Assembly (NCBI RefSeq): GCF_900106045.1
Contig: NZ_LT629802.1
Coordinates: 1,984,001-2,048,000, forward strand
Origin: Pseudomonas mucidolens
GTDB lineage: Bacteria; Pseudomonadota; Gammaproteobacteria; Pseudomonadales; Pseudomonadaceae
Length of the DNA stretch: 64,000 nucleotides
Reading direction: 5' to 3'
Positions within the stretch are counted from its first letter, which is position 1; each line of letters starts with the position of its first letter. Of the stretch, positions 47,452 through 57,500 are shown one piece after another. The translations under genes and the position numbers were made by a program. The notes below the pieces were generated by a model. It had not been told where the DNA came from and did not search any database. It was given only the letters and a program-made list of their open reading frames with translations.

Positions 47452-48396
47452 TCAGCCGGCTTTTAGCAGGGAAGGCAGATCGGCACGCGATGGCAAACCT
47501 TCCATATCGCCACGGTTCTGCACCGCGCGACTGCCGATCCAGTTGGCGCGTTGCACCGCCTGGGCAAAACTGAGGTTCTCCAGCGGGGCGCTGATCATGC
47601 CCACTGCGAAACCATCACCGGCACCTACCGTGTCCACCACATGGGTTACCGGCACCGCGGCGACGAAGCCCTGGTCCAGTCGGGTACGGTAATAAGCGCC
47701 GTGAGGACCGAGCTTGATCACCACCGCTTCCACACCTTGATCGAGGTAAAACGCGGCGATATCCGCCGGTTCATCGAAGCCGGTCAGTAGGCGACCTTCG
47801 CTCAAACCCGGTAACACCCAGTGCGCCAGACAGGCGAGGCTGTTGATTTGACGAACCATCTGCTGCTCGTTGGCCCACAGTGACGGACGCAGGTTCGGGT
47901 CGAATGACACACTGCGCCCGGCTTCGCGCATTTGCGTCATTAACTGGCGCGACAGTTGCGCAGTGGCGTCCGACAGGGCCGGTGGAATCCCGGTCGCGTG
48001 CAGATGTCGCGCTCGCAGCAGTTCGGGGTGGATCGCGTCGCTCGACAAATGGCTGGCGGCCGAGCCACGCCGGAAGTATTCGACCCGGGGATCCTCGCCG
48101 GTTTCCTCCTTGGACTTGAGTTGGAAACCGGTCGGATGCAGCGGATCGACCGCCACATGCCGGCAATCCAGGCCTTCACGTTCCAGGCTATCCACCACGA
48201 AGCGTCCCAGTGAATCATTGCCGACCCGACTCAGCCAGGCCACCTTGAACCCAAGGCGCGCCAAGCCGATCGCTACGTTGCTGTCGGCACCGGCGATACG
48301 TTTTTGGAAGTGCGCGACCTGGGCCAGATCCCCGGTTTGTTCGGCGACAAACATCGCCATGGTTTCACCGAACGACAGGATATCGATCTCAGACAT
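47452..48396 (-). CDS. kguK: 2-ketogluconate kinase (PfkB family)
   Basis: 314 residues from the ATG at 48396 ([16 protein letters not shown]); the longer frame covers kguE. PfkB motifs [15 protein letters not shown] and the C-terminal [13 protein letters not shown] with the catalytic Asp. Phosphorylates 2-ketogluconate. Overlaps kguE by 8 bases. Confidence 0.93.
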   Translation of the reverse strand: MSEIDILSFGETMAMFVAEQTGDLAQVAHFQKRIAGADSNVAIGLARLGFKVAWLSRVGNDSLGRFVVDSLEREGLDCRHVAVDPLHPTGFQLKSKEETGEDPRVEYFRRGSAASHLSSDAIHPELLRARHLHATGIPPALSDATAQLSRQLMTQMREAGRSVSFDPNLRPSLWANEQQMVRQINSLACLAHWVLPGLSEGRLLTGFDEPADIAAFYLDQGVEAVVIKLGPHGAYYRTRLDQGFVAAVPVTHVVDTVGAGDGFAVGMISAPLENLSFAQAVQRANWIGSRAVQNRGDMEGLPSRADLPSLLKAG

Positions 48397-49177
48397 GGGC
48401 TTTCTCCACGCGGGGTTGACCAAGGTGGGTGAGGGCGGCGACCTGCTGTGCGGTGATTGCGACCAGGTCTTCACCTTGCAGCGGAAATTCCACGGCCCGG
48501 TTAATGCCTTGAGGCATGTGGCGCAGTAATTGTTCCCACAAATGCAGATCGACGGCGCCCGGTGGTAGTGCCACCAGCTTGCCGTCAGCCCGACGGGCCA
48601 CAGCCTTGCAGTGCAGATAATCCACATAACGGCCCAGCAGCCGCGCCGCCGTCAGCGCGGATTGGTCCTGCCATTGCCAGTTACCGATGTCGAAGGTCAT
48701 GTTGACCGGTACCGCCAAGCGTTCGGCTTCGTCGAAGAACCGCTGCATCGGCTCGATACGCCCCCCGTGCAGTGTCTGGTCGTTCTCCACCAGCAGGCGA
48801 ACGGGGTGGCGGTTGAGCAGGGCGCCGAGGCTGTGCAAGTCGTTGGTGTCGGTGAAATAACCCAGCGAGACCTTCAGCCAGCGGGCACCGAAGGCGTGGG
48901 CGCGATCCAGGGTGGCGGCCAGTTCTGCGTTGGGTTGGGCACGTCCGGCGACCCACAGTTCCAGCGGTGAGGAAAACACGCATTCCAGCGCATGCTCGGC
49001 CGCGGCCTGCGCCAGTTCGGCGGGTTGCTCGGTGGTCAGCAGTTCTTCACGCCACTCGATACGTCGGGCGCCAGCGGCGGCCAACAGTTCGACGAAACTC
49101 AGCTGGCCACGCTGGCGGACCAGGTCGGCGCCATAGCTGGAGAGGCTGATGGAAACGGGATATTCATGCATTGTCAT
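48389..49177 (-). CDS. kguE: KguE, xylose-isomerase-like TIM barrel
   Basis: 262 residues. TIM-barrel sugar-phosphate isomerase/epimerase features ([29 protein letters not shown]) with metal-type Glu/Asp/His residues. First gene of kguEKTD; its start lies 8 bases after the PtxS operator, which therefore overlaps the ribosome site region. Confidence 0.92.
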   Translation of the reverse strand: MTMHEYPVSISLSSYGADLVRQRGQLSFVELLAAAGARRIEWREELLTTEQPAELAQAAAEHALECVFSSPLELWVAGRAQPNAELAATLDRAHAFGARWLKVSLGYFTDTNDLHSLGALLNRHPVRLLVENDQTLHGGRIEPMQRFFDEAERLAVPVNMTFDIGNWQWQDQSALTAARLLGRYVDYLHCKAVARRADGKLVALPPGAVDLHLWEQLLRHMPQGINRAVEFPLQGEDLVAITAQQVAALTHLGQPRVEKAHV

Positions 49178-49184
49178 TGACCTC

Positions 49185-49198
49185 TGAAACCGGTTTCA
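49185..49198. promoter_or_regulatory. PtxS operator at kguE
   Basis: Perfect 14-bp palindrome TGAAACCGGTTTCA, the known PtxS site, immediately upstream of kguE. Bound PtxS would block both promoter clearance and translation initiation. Confidence 0.93.
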
Positions 49199-49242
49199 TT
49201 TTTTTGTTGTAAATTGACCATGTTCGCCGTTCGCAGTCGCTG

Positions 49243-50277
49243 CTACGGGGTGAGTTCGGGTGGCAGCCGGGTGGAGCCCCGGACGATCAGTTGTGGCAGA
49301 AAGTCCAGGGTCCGGACTGGCTCGGCATTGCCGCGCAGGCGCTTGAGCAAACAGTCAAAGGCACTGGCGCCGATCGCGTCCGTCGGCTGGGCCAGGGCAG
49401 TGATGCCGCTTCCCACCAGCGGGTACCAGTCCAGGTCGTCGAGGGCAATCAAGCCGATGTCCTCGAACAACCTGCAGCCCAGTTCGCGCAGCGCGGTGGT
49501 GCAGGCCAGCGTGGCGATGCCGTTGGCGCAAAACAAGGCTTTTGGACCCGTAGAGTCAGCGGCGAGAAACGCCCGCAGACGGCTGTTCACGTCAGGACCG
49601 AGTTCCAGCACAGCGCCATGCAGGCGTTGTCGACGGCCGATCTCGGTCTTGAAACTGTCCATTCGCTCGAGTCGCGAGCTGGTGCCATCGGCCGCTTCAC
49701 TGATCAGCAGCACGTCGCGATAACCTTGTTGCTCAAGGTGATCCAGCGCCATGCGCACGGCCACCGGGTTATCCAGGCCCACCAGATCGCTGTGCAACGC
49801 ATCGACCTTGCGGTCCACCAGCACCAGCGGCATTTCCCGTTGCAGTTCCAGCAGTTGTTCGAGGTGATGGCCGAGGGTGTTCACGATCAGGCCTTCAATG
49901 TTGTAGGCGCGCAGCGACGCCAAGTGCTGGCGTTCCTGCTCGTCATCGCGGTCGGTGTTGCACACCACCAGGCTGTAGCCGTGCTTGCGGCAGGCGGTTT
50001 CGACGCCGTGCATCACGGCAATGGAATAGGGGTTGCGGATATCGGCGACCAGCATGCCGATCAGGCGTGTGCGCCCGCGTTTCAGGCCCCGGGCCATTTG
50101 ATTCGGGCGGTAACCGAGTTCGTCGATGGCGCGTTCGATGCGCAGCGCGGTGGCATCCGAGAGCAGTGCACGGTCATCGCCGATAAAGCGCGACACACTG
50201 GCTTTGGACACCCCGGCGCGCTCGGCGACGTCAAGCATGGTCACGCGGCTGCGCTGGGCGGCGGAAAATGAAGTCAC
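49243..50277 (-). CDS. ptxS: PtxS, LacI-family 2-ketogluconate-responsive repressor
   Basis: 344 residues. N-terminal LacI HTH (TMLDVAERAGVSKASVSRFI), hinge LGYRPNQMARGLK, then a periplasmic-binding-like effector domain. Represses kgu and itself, released by 2-ketogluconate. Same strand as the kgu operon and upstream of it. Confidence 0.94.
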   Translation of the reverse strand: MTSFSAAQRSRVTMLDVAERAGVSKASVSRFIGDDRALLSDATALRIERAIDELGYRPNQMARGLKRGRTRLIGMLVADIRNPYSIAVMHGVETACRKHGYSLVVCNTDRDDEQERQHLASLRAYNIEGLIVNTLGHHLEQLLELQREMPLVLVDRKVDALHSDLVGLDNPVAVRMALDHLEQQGYRDVLLISEAADGTSSRLERMDSFKTEIGRRQRLHGAVLELGPDVNSRLRAFLAADSTGPKALFCANGIATLACTTALRELGCRLFEDIGLIALDDLDWYPLVGSGITALAQPTDAIGASAFDCLLKRLRGNAEPVRTLDFLPQLIVRGSTRLPPELTP

Positions 50278-50329
50278 GGTGCCAGGCCTTTCTTATTTGA
50301 ATGAGGGGAATCTTGTCGTAACCAACGAC

Positions 50330-50343
50330 TGAAACCGGTTTCA
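50330..50343. promoter_or_regulatory. PtxS operator at ptxS
   Basis: Second perfect TGAAACCGGTTTCA, 52 bases upstream of the ptxS start, consistent with autorepression. Identical to the kguE operator. Confidence 0.93.
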
Positions 50344-50548
50344 TGAAACGCCATGTACGCGCAGTCGTCAAGTGATCGTCGAACAGGATGCCCGAGTTCG
50401 AGCCGGTGAAAACCGACGAACGGGTGGCCGCACCTGTTAGTTCTGACAGTATCAGGCATGGGTAAATAGGTATTTAATTTCTCCAGCTTAACGCCGGAAC
50501 CTGCCGTTTTTCCGGCCCTTGTCCGAGACAACGTGGGAGGGAATACCT

Positions 50549-52540
50549 ATGTATGACACTGCTGAGCTGCACCCCAGCGCTGAATCTCCTCGGCAGGAAA
50601 AGCAGGGGACCCTCGCGTTGGACCCCATGCATATTCCTGGTATCGACCCAGACGATCCAAGAGGCTTGATACCGATAACGCTGATGTCGGCGCCACTGTG
50701 CGTGGAAATCCCCCCTTGGGACCCCCTGCCGGATTCGGGGGACTCCCCGCACATTCTCATGCTTCACTGGCGTCGGGGAGGTATCGATAGAGTGGTCGAG
50801 CAGCGCGACATTTTTGCGCCACCACCGCCCTTGCCAGATATCCATGTCATGCACGTGCCGCAGGAAATTCTGCGGGAACAGTCCGGCACGGTAGAACTGT
50901 ATTACTCAGTGACCGATTTCTTCGGCAATCCAAGCTTCATGGATCCTAAGGTACTGACCGTGGATATCGATCGGCCGCTGTTGGTGCGTCCGGAAGATCG
51001 GCTGCAGTTTGATGTCGAACCCGTGCCGGTCATGGACGAACAATATCTGCTGGATCACCCGCAGGTTGCCTTTCACCTGCCGGTCTACAACATCCGCGCG
51101 GACAAGGATCGGATCGAGTTCCGCTTGTCCAATATCCCCAATCCCCCGGGATCCGCCCCGGTGGGGGAGTACACGCTGGTATCCAGCAACGACCCGCTGG
51201 TGGTGTATCTGGGGGCCGAGGCTTTTCGCACCTTGGCCAACGGCGATGCCTATATCTTTTATCGGGTCTTCGACGAGGCCGGCAACTACAGTGATCGGAG
51301 TGCCGGGCTGGCATTTCAACTGGCGCTGAAACCACTGCCCGGCGTTCTGCCCAAGCCCCAGATCGCACCGCCGGCCTACGACGACAGCCTGATCAAGCGC
51401 GATGACGCACGAGCCGGTGTCTTCGTCAGGATCACGGAATATGCGAACTGGGCGCCGGGGGATCAGGTGCTGGTGTACTGGAAAAACCGTGCCGCGCCGA
51501 TCCAGGAGGTGACCGGGTTCCCGTTCGATGTCGAGATCCCCTGGAGCGTGTTGCGCGGACCCTTGACTGAGCCGCTAGTCGTTGAAAGCGTGCCGGTACA
51601 CTACGAAATCATTCGCGGCAACCTGCCGCCCTTCCGCTCCTTTGCGATATTGGTCGATGTGAATCTGACCGTCGCCGGGCAGGACCATGCCGATGCACCG
51701 GCGCTGTTGAACGCGAATTTGCCGGTGGCAGAAATCTGGGGCATTACCTCCAACCTGCAAAACGTGGTCAACCATGACGACAATCCGGCAGGCGCGCGCG
51801 CGCGCGTAGTGCTGTATGAAAATCCGCTGCCCGGGCACGTTCTAGGGTTTTTCTGGAATGGCATAGGGCCCGTAGCGAGTTATACCGTGCAGGCCGGAGA
51901 TGTAGAAGGGCAACTGGTGTTTTCCACGGTTATTCCCTGGGCGGTCATGGAGGGCATTATTAATCCCGCGCTGCCGGTTTATTACACCACTAGCAATGGG
52001 GTGAATGAACAGCAAGCGAATAACACACTGGTTAATGTCAATACGGGTGCACTGATTTCATTTTGCCCGCCTGTTCTCGGGCATACATTAACGGGTGGAG
52101 GTGGTTATTTGTCTTGCTGTTCCAAACCCGAGATTTTTTATGGGGTCACCTGGCAGATTGCGCCAGACGAACGCTTTGAACTTAATGATGAAGTACATTT
52201 TTTTTGGGAAGGTTATATCGCCAATAACTGGGAGCCACCGGCGCTTGAAAAATCCAAGTTCCAGCAGGTACTGGTGTTTGATACCCATGACAAACTTGAA
52301 AAAGGTTTAGATGTTGTCGTTGAGCCCTATGAAGATCGGGTAGTGCTCATGCGTGACCATGGTTCAGCCTGCGCCTGCTATAAAATAAGACGCGGTGGTT
52401 CGCTGATTGGTGAGTCTGTCCCCAAACGAATCCGTATCGACCTTATTTATCCGGGGAGTGGGGACTATTGTAAGGCGGGCGATATTATTTCCTGTTCAAC
52501 TGAAGGTGTGGCGACGCTGGAGGAGAGAAATGAACATTAG
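50549..52540 (+). CDS. Large repeat protein A, unknown function
   Basis: 663 residues from the ATG at 50549 with GGGAGG 8 bases upstream; longer frames are rejected. No signal peptide, no membrane segment, acidic. Beta-rich modules of about 90-140 residues repeat a pattern: V-x-I-x-E/L-Y/x-x-N, GD/GH, a W with charged neighbours (VLVYWKNR, LGFFWNG, VHFFWEGY) and an IPW motif (VEIPWSVL, TVIPWAVM). A C-terminal Cys-rich part (YLSCCSKPE, SACACYKIRR) differs. GC drops after about 51950. A parologous gene follows. No function known to me. Confidence 0.82.
   Translation: MYDTAELHPSAESPRQEKQGTLALDPMHIPGIDPDDPRGLIPITLMSAPLCVEIPPWDPLPDSGDSPHILMLHWRRGGIDRVVEQRDIFAPPPPLPDIHVMHVPQEILREQSGTVELYYSVTDFFGNPSFMDPKVLTVDIDRPLLVRPEDRLQFDVEPVPVMDEQYLLDHPQVAFHLPVYNIRADKDRIEFRLSNIPNPPGSAPVGEYTLVSSNDPLVVYLGAEAFRTLANGDAYIFYRVFDEAGNYSDRSAGLAFQLALKPLPGVLPKPQIAPPAYDDSLIKRDDARAGVFVRITEYANWAPGDQVLVYWKNRAAPIQEVTGFPFDVEIPWSVLRGPLTEPLVVESVPVHYEIIRGNLPPFRSFAILVDVNLTVAGQDHADAPALLNANLPVAEIWGITSNLQNVVNHDDNPAGARARVVLYENPLPGHVLGFFWNGIGPVASYTVQAGDVEGQLVFSTVIPWAVMEGIINPALPVYYTTSNGVNEQQANNTLVNVNTGALISFCPPVLGHTLTGGGGYLSCCSKPEIFYGVTWQIAPDERFELNDEVHFFWEGYIANNWEPPALEKSKFQQVLVFDTHDKLEKGLDVVVEPYEDRVVLMRDHGSACACYKIRRGGSLIGESVPKRIRIDLIYPGSGDYCKAGDIISCSTEGVATLEERNEH
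51792..51804. repeat. Alternating GC dinucleotide tract in repeat protein A
   Basis: GCGCGCGCGCGCG inside the coding frame (Ala-Arg-Ala-Arg); slippage by 2 bases would break the gene. Confidence 0.6.
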
Positions 52541-52704
52541 AAGATGTCTTTAAAGACCTGACTAATGCGCTGTTAAAAACAACGTGACGCATCCATCAAT
52601 ACGTAACTGCGCGTGCGGGGTAAAGGGTTTTCGCGGTGTTGAGTTGCGCACTGTCTGTCGGCCTGAAAATCACTGTGGCGTTAATTAGAGCTGGAGAAAA
52701 AAAC
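52541..52704. other. AT-rich spacer between repeat proteins A and B
   Basis: 164 bases, no terminator recognised, so A and B are probably co-transcribed. Composition is clearly lower in GC than the surroundings. Confidence 0.45.
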
Positions 52705-54756
52705 ATGAAAAGGGAAACATTGGAAGCTATTCGGAACTTTCAAAATGAACGCAAGGCCAATGCCCAGGACCCTGTCGTCTATTTGCCTGATGGTAAATAC
52801 GAGGGTGGGGTCGAGGGATTTCCGGGCCTGATCAGCCGCGAATTCGCGGCGGCAGAGGAGATGGATTTTGTGATGCCGCGCTGGGAGGACTTCAGTACCG
52901 ATCCTGCGCGTCCCGATAAAGTTTGGTTATATATCAAGCCTGACGATGAGATCGATTTTGGTGAGCCTTTCCTCAGCTTTTCCGTTTCGTCGCCACCCGC
53001 GACCGGAATTCTAGGCAACATCGATTTGGCGCGACGTGCGCCCGGCATTCACCGGGTCAAGTATAAGGTGGAGGTCACAAATCTCGGGAACATAAGTGAA
53101 TCAGACCCCCAACTACTGATCGTTGATCTCACACCGCCCTATGACGGTCTGCCTGGGCCGATTCCTGCCCCGGTGCCGCCAGCGGATTTACCGCCCTCTG
53201 TGGATATCAGCTATTTTCAAAGCCAGACTGATCAGTCCGCCTGGTTCACCATTCCCGACTACGTGGCGCATGGGCGCGCCCCGGGAAATCGTTTGCAGCT
53301 GTACTACGGCAATTCGGACTACCCTTATCCGCCTGTTGCCGGCAATCCGGAAACCTTTTGGCTGCTTGACGCCGACCTGAAGTTCCCATTGCCCTTGGTG
53401 GTTGTCCAGGCGTTGGGGGACGGACTGCAATCGCTGCGCTACGAAATCTATGACGCTGCGGGAAATCCCTCGAGGCGGTCGGCCAAATTTGACCTCGATA
53501 TCGGTCTGTCACCTGCACCTACCGACTTTCAGTTACCCATCATTGACCACGCTGTGCCGGGCGATAAATTAATCGATCGCGCTGACGTTGTTAAGGAAGA
53601 TGGCATGCGGGTGCGTATTCCCGAGTACCAGAACTTTCAGCGCGGTGCCGACGGCGACGAGATCATCGTTACCCTGACAACCAGTGTAGGTGCACAAACC
53701 CTGCCCGCTCAGGCATTGGGTGATAATGCCTTTCCGGTGGAAGTTCATACAGGCTATTCCACACTGGAAGATCTCTATGGTGCAACGGTCGGATTGCTGC
53801 AGTTGACGGTTTCCTATGTGATTAAACGCCGCTCGGTCACTTACCCTTCGGGCTTGACGACGGACACCGATCTTGATCTGTTCGTCGTCGGTCCAACCCC
53901 GACCGATCCGACGGACCCGGTCAATCACGACCTCCTCCCGGTGGTGGTGAGAGGGACGGATGCCGGGGGCATCGAAGGTCCGGACAATGAGTTGAACCCT
54001 GAGCATGCAACGCGTCCGGCAAATGCCCGAATTACGCTGTGGAGCGCTGCGCCGACCCCGGATGCCCGTCCGTTCACTATCTATCTGTGGTACGACGGCA
54101 AGCCAGTCAGCCAGCAATTGGTGACGAACGGTTCCGCCGGCCAGGTCATCGACATGGAGATTCCATGGAGCCTCATCGCAGAGCAGGCAAATGGCACCAA
54201 GCTCGTGCACTACACGATTGGCACAGCCGACAGTACCAACCGGCAGTTTTCGCCGGATACGTCGGTGGACGTAACCGCGAACGTCAAATCGATGGTGGCG
54301 CCACAAGTTCTAAACCTGTCGGGCAGCAGCGCTAAATTTATCAACTGTCTCAGTTTCGATCCCGTCACGCCCCCTGGAGCTATTGAGGTGCACATCCCAA
54401 CGTCGGAGTATTTCACCCTTGGGATGATCGTGACCCTGTATTGGCAGGGTTACAGTGACGACGCCGGGACCATCCCGGTGATAGACACGGGGACCGAGCT
54501 CGATTCGGTCCCACTCACGCAACCAATGATCTACAACGGATTCACTATGAGACTGGGTCCGTACGAAGAAATTTACAAACCGATCCAACCTACCAGGGAC
54601 GACCGAACTTCCGGGTCGGCAAGGCTTTACTACAGCATTGTACTGCCTGGCGACGAGCTGGTGAATTCCGCTGAGGCGGTAGAAATGGTTCGTGGTCAGA
54701 AAGCCGGCTCGGGCTCCACCGTCTTTTGTGACAACACACCAGTACCTGAGTCCTGA
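52705..54756 (+). CDS. Large repeat protein B, unknown function
   Basis: 683 residues from the ATG at 52705 (GGAG 8 bases upstream). Paralogue of protein A: same module signatures (VRIPEYQNFQRG, TIYLWYDGK, DMEIPWSLIAE, VTLYWQGY, VHYTIG). N-terminus MKRETLEAIRNFQNERKANA is helical and unlike A. No signal peptide or membrane helix. Followed by a strong terminator, so it ends the two-gene unit. Ig-like or adhesin-like modules are suggested by the sheet pattern only. Confidence 0.82.
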   Translation: MKRETLEAIRNFQNERKANAQDPVVYLPDGKYEGGVEGFPGLISREFAAAEEMDFVMPRWEDFSTDPARPDKVWLYIKPDDEIDFGEPFLSFSVSSPPATGILGNIDLARRAPGIHRVKYKVEVTNLGNISESDPQLLIVDLTPPYDGLPGPIPAPVPPADLPPSVDISYFQSQTDQSAWFTIPDYVAHGRAPGNRLQLYYGNSDYPYPPVAGNPETFWLLDADLKFPLPLVVVQALGDGLQSLRYEIYDAAGNPSRRSAKFDLDIGLSPAPTDFQLPIIDHAVPGDKLIDRADVVKEDGMRVRIPEYQNFQRGADGDEIIVTLTTSVGAQTLPAQALGDNAFPVEVHTGYSTLEDLYGATVGLLQLTVSYVIKRRSVTYPSGLTTDTDLDLFVVGPTPTDPTDPVNHDLLPVVVRGTDAGGIEGPDNELNPEHATRPANARITLWSAAPTPDARPFTIYLWYDGKPVSQQLVTNGSAGQVIDMEIPWSLIAEQANGTKLVHYTIGTADSTNRQFSPDTSVDVTANVKSMVAPQVLNLSGSSAKFINCLSFDPVTPPGAIEVHIPTSEYFTLGMIVTLYWQGYSDDAGTIPVIDTGTELDSVPLTQPMIYNGFTMRLGPYEEIYKPIQPTRDDRTSGSARLYYSIVLPGDELVNSAEAVEMVRGQKAGSGSTVFCDNTPVPES

Positions 54757-54772
54757 CACCGCACGGGTTGTT

Positions 54773-54810
54773 GCCAGAGAGTGGAAGTCATCCCTCTCTG
54801 GCTTTTTTTA
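54773..54810 (+). terminator. Strong intrinsic terminator after repeat protein B
   Basis: GCCAGAGAG/CTCTCTGGC stem with an 11-13 base loop followed by seven T (54803-54809). Confidence 0.93.
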
Positions 54811-55007
54811 TGCCGGTAGTGCCCGCTTTAAACGCCGCGAGCAATGACTACACGCAGCGCAGACCGGGTGACACGGTAGTTGAGATTAGTCCTACAGATT
54901 AGGGTAAGCACTCTGGGTACATTGGCGCCGCTCGATTGGCAGGGTCCCACGCACTTTGGTACCGGCCAAATTTTTCCGTAAAGGAACGCCACCCAGAGGT
55001 CCGTTTA

Positions 55008-57275
55008 ATGTCAACCGCCTTCAATTTCAAACCTTCACCGTTAAGCCTTGCGTTGAAAGCTAATGCTGTGACCGCGCTTATGCTTATGGCGCAAATGGCC
55101 GAGGCGCGTATCGTGACCGGCCCAGACGAGTACGTACTGCCAGGCTCCCCAGCTTATAGCTATGAACTGCGCGAGAACGCCGGCCTGACCGTCGACGGCG
55201 CCGCTACCAAGAATATCACTGCGTATTCGGCAACCTTGAACGTAAAGCCGGGCAGCACCACGCAAGACATTTTGGCGATGGGCTCGCAGGTCAGCATCGA
55301 CGGTTCGACCGTCGAGGCGCGCAAAAGCGCGAGTGCAGCGATCCACGCCATCGGCAGCGATGTGACGATCAGCAACAGCACCGTGATTAACAACGATGGC
55401 ACCGGGCTGGCCTCCGGGCGCAATCTGGGCGCGACCAATGGCTCGACCGTCAAGGTGTTCAACAGTTCGATCACCGGCACCAACCGTGGCGCCTCGGCCA
55501 GCGCTTACAGTGTGCTGGACTTCAGCAACTCGCATGTCGAGGCAACCGATGCCGACGGCGTTGGCTTGACCCTGATGAGTGCCGAGGCCCGCGCCAGCAA
55601 TACGCGGATTGTTGGTGGCGCCAACGGCGTCAAAATCGATGTCGATTATTCCTCCGCCGTGACCAACAACAGCCTCGTACTCGACGGTTCCAGTGTCGAA
55701 GGCACCAACGGCTCGGCGATCCTGGTGTCCGACCGCACCGGCACCGGTACTACCGCAGACATCCAGGTCCTTAACGGCTCGACCCTGACCGGCGGCAACG
55801 GCGTGATCCTTGAAGTCAAGGACGCGGCGACGGCCAATATGAATGTCGACAACAGCAACCTGGTCGGCGATGTGGTGGTCGAGGAGGGCAGCAGCGCGAC
55901 GTTGCAGCTCAACAATGGTTCGAGCCTGACGGGCCAGCTGCAGAACGTGGCGGAACTGAGCATCAATGATGCGTCGCGCTGGGTACTGGTGGGCGACAGC
56001 GAAGTCGAGGCGTTGAAAATGGACGGCGGTAGCGTGCATTTTGGCGGTGCCGATGAGTTCTTCCAACTCGACGTGCAGAGCCTCGATGGCAATGGCACCT
56101 TCGTGATGCACACCGACTTCTCCAACGGTCAGACCGACTTCCTCAACGTCGAAGGCGAGGCCACTGGCAAGCACAGTCTGTTGCTGGCGGCCACCGGTTC
56201 CGAGTTGTCCAACGCGCAGCCGGTGCATGTGGTGCATACCGGTGGTGGCGATGGCCAATTCAGTCTGGTCGGCGACACCGTCGACGTCGGCGCGTATTCC
56301 TACGGGTTGATGCAGGAAGGCACCGACTGGTACCTGGATCCGAACCATCGTGGCACCAGTACCAGCGCCCATTCGGTACTGGCGCTGTTCAACAGTGCAC
56401 CGACCGTGCTGTACGGTGAGATGAGCATCCTGCGCACGCGCATGGGCGAGTTACGCTTGAGCAACGGCCAGAGCAACGGTTTGTGGATGCGCAGCTACGG
56501 CAACAAGCATGAGGTCGCGGCCAACAACAACGGCGCCGGCTACTCGCAGGTTCAGAAAGGCTTCACCATCGGTGCCGACACGCCGCTGTCGGTGGGCGAT
56601 GGCCAGTGGCTGGCGGGTGTGATGGCCGGCCACAGCACCTCGGACTTGAGCCTGACCCGTGGCAGCAGTGGCGAGGTCAAGAGTTACTACCTCGGTGGTT
56701 ACGCCACCTGGATGGACGCCGAGAGCGGTTTGTACTTCGACGGCGTGGCCAAGCTCAACCGTTTGCACACTGAGAACGACGTCACCATGAGCGACGGCAA
56801 GCAAGCCAAGGGCAACTACGCGCAGAACGCCGTGAGTGCATCGGCTGAATTCGGTCGGCATATCAAGTTGGACGACGACTTTTTCGTCGAACCCTACGGG
56901 CAAGTGACGGTAGCGCTGACCCAGGCGCAAGGTTATGCGCTGTCCAATGGGCTGGAAGCCAAGGGCGACCGTTCCAGCTCGGTGGTCGGCAAAGTCGGTG
57001 TGACCGCGGGCAAGAATATCCAACTGGAAAGCGGCAGCGTGTTGCAACCGTATCTGCGTACCGCGTTGGCCCATGAGTTTGACCAGAGCAACAAGGTCTT
57101 CATCAACGACCAGAGCTTCAACAACGATGTGTCAGGTTCGCGGGTAGAGCTGGCCGCCGGTGTCGCGGTGTCGATGTCGGAAAACCTCAAGCTGCACGCT
57201 GACCTGGAAACCAGCCAAGGCAAGACCATCGACCAGCCTTGGGGCGTGAACGTCGGTGTGCGTTACGACTTCTAA
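55008..57275 (+). CDS. Autotransporter (type V secretion), pertactin-like passenger
   Basis: 755 residues from the ATG at 55008. Long signal region (residues 1-35, ANAVTALMLMAQMAEA). Passenger of about 430 residues with beta-helix repeats rich in N/S/T/G (VTISNSTVINNDGTG, VDNSNLVGDVVVEEGSSATL, LNNGSSLTG). C-terminal autotransporter barrel of about 275 residues starting LRLSNGQSNGLWMRSYGNKH and ending VGVRYDF with a terminal Phe. Passenger role (adhesin or esterase-less surface protein) unknown; no GDSL or protease motif seen. Confidence 0.9.
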   Translation: MSTAFNFKPSPLSLALKANAVTALMLMAQMAEARIVTGPDEYVLPGSPAYSYELRENAGLTVDGAATKNITAYSATLNVKPGSTTQDILAMGSQVSIDGSTVEARKSASAAIHAIGSDVTISNSTVINNDGTGLASGRNLGATNGSTVKVFNSSITGTNRGASASAYSVLDFSNSHVEATDADGVGLTLMSAEARASNTRIVGGANGVKIDVDYSSAVTNNSLVLDGSSVEGTNGSAILVSDRTGTGTTADIQVLNGSTLTGGNGVILEVKDAATANMNVDNSNLVGDVVVEEGSSATLQLNNGSSLTGQLQNVAELSINDASRWVLVGDSEVEALKMDGGSVHFGGADEFFQLDVQSLDGNGTFVMHTDFSNGQTDFLNVEGEATGKHSLLLAATGSELSNAQPVHVVHTGGGDGQFSLVGDTVDVGAYSYGLMQEGTDWYLDPNHRGTSTSAHSVLALFNSAPTVLYGEMSILRTRMGELRLSNGQSNGLWMRSYGNKHEVAANNNGAGYSQVQKGFTIGADTPLSVGDGQWLAGVMAGHSTSDLSLTRGSSGEVKSYYLGGYATWMDAESGLYFDGVAKLNRLHTENDVTMSDGKQAKGNYAQNAVSASAEFGRHIKLDDDFFVEPYGQVTVALTQAQGYALSNGLEAKGDRSSSVVGKVGVTAGKNIQLESGSVLQPYLRTALAHEFDQSNKVFINDQSFNNDVSGSRVELAAGVAVSMSENLKLHADLETSQGKTIDQPWGVNVGVRYDF

Positions 57276-57325
57276 GCGGTTCTCCTGAACCAGCAAGCCT
57301 TGGCCTGACGCCGATCATTGTAAAT

Positions 57326-57425
57326 TGTAGGAGCGAGCTTGCTCGCGAAAAACGTCAACGGTAACGCGTGTATTCTGGATATACGCGGCGCCTTGGCGAT
57401 CTTCGCGAGCAAGCTCGCTCCTACA
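57326..57425. repeat. REP doublet (GTAGGAGCGAGCTTGCTCGCGAA family)
   Basis: Inverted pair of the same REP palindrome as at 6757, between convergent autotransporter and RND genes. Confidence 0.88.
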
Positions 57426-57500
57426 ATTGATCGGTGTCAGGCCGAGGCTTGCTTTTTTTTGCCCGTCACTTGCCTGCCAATCCACACGCCCACGTGTGGC

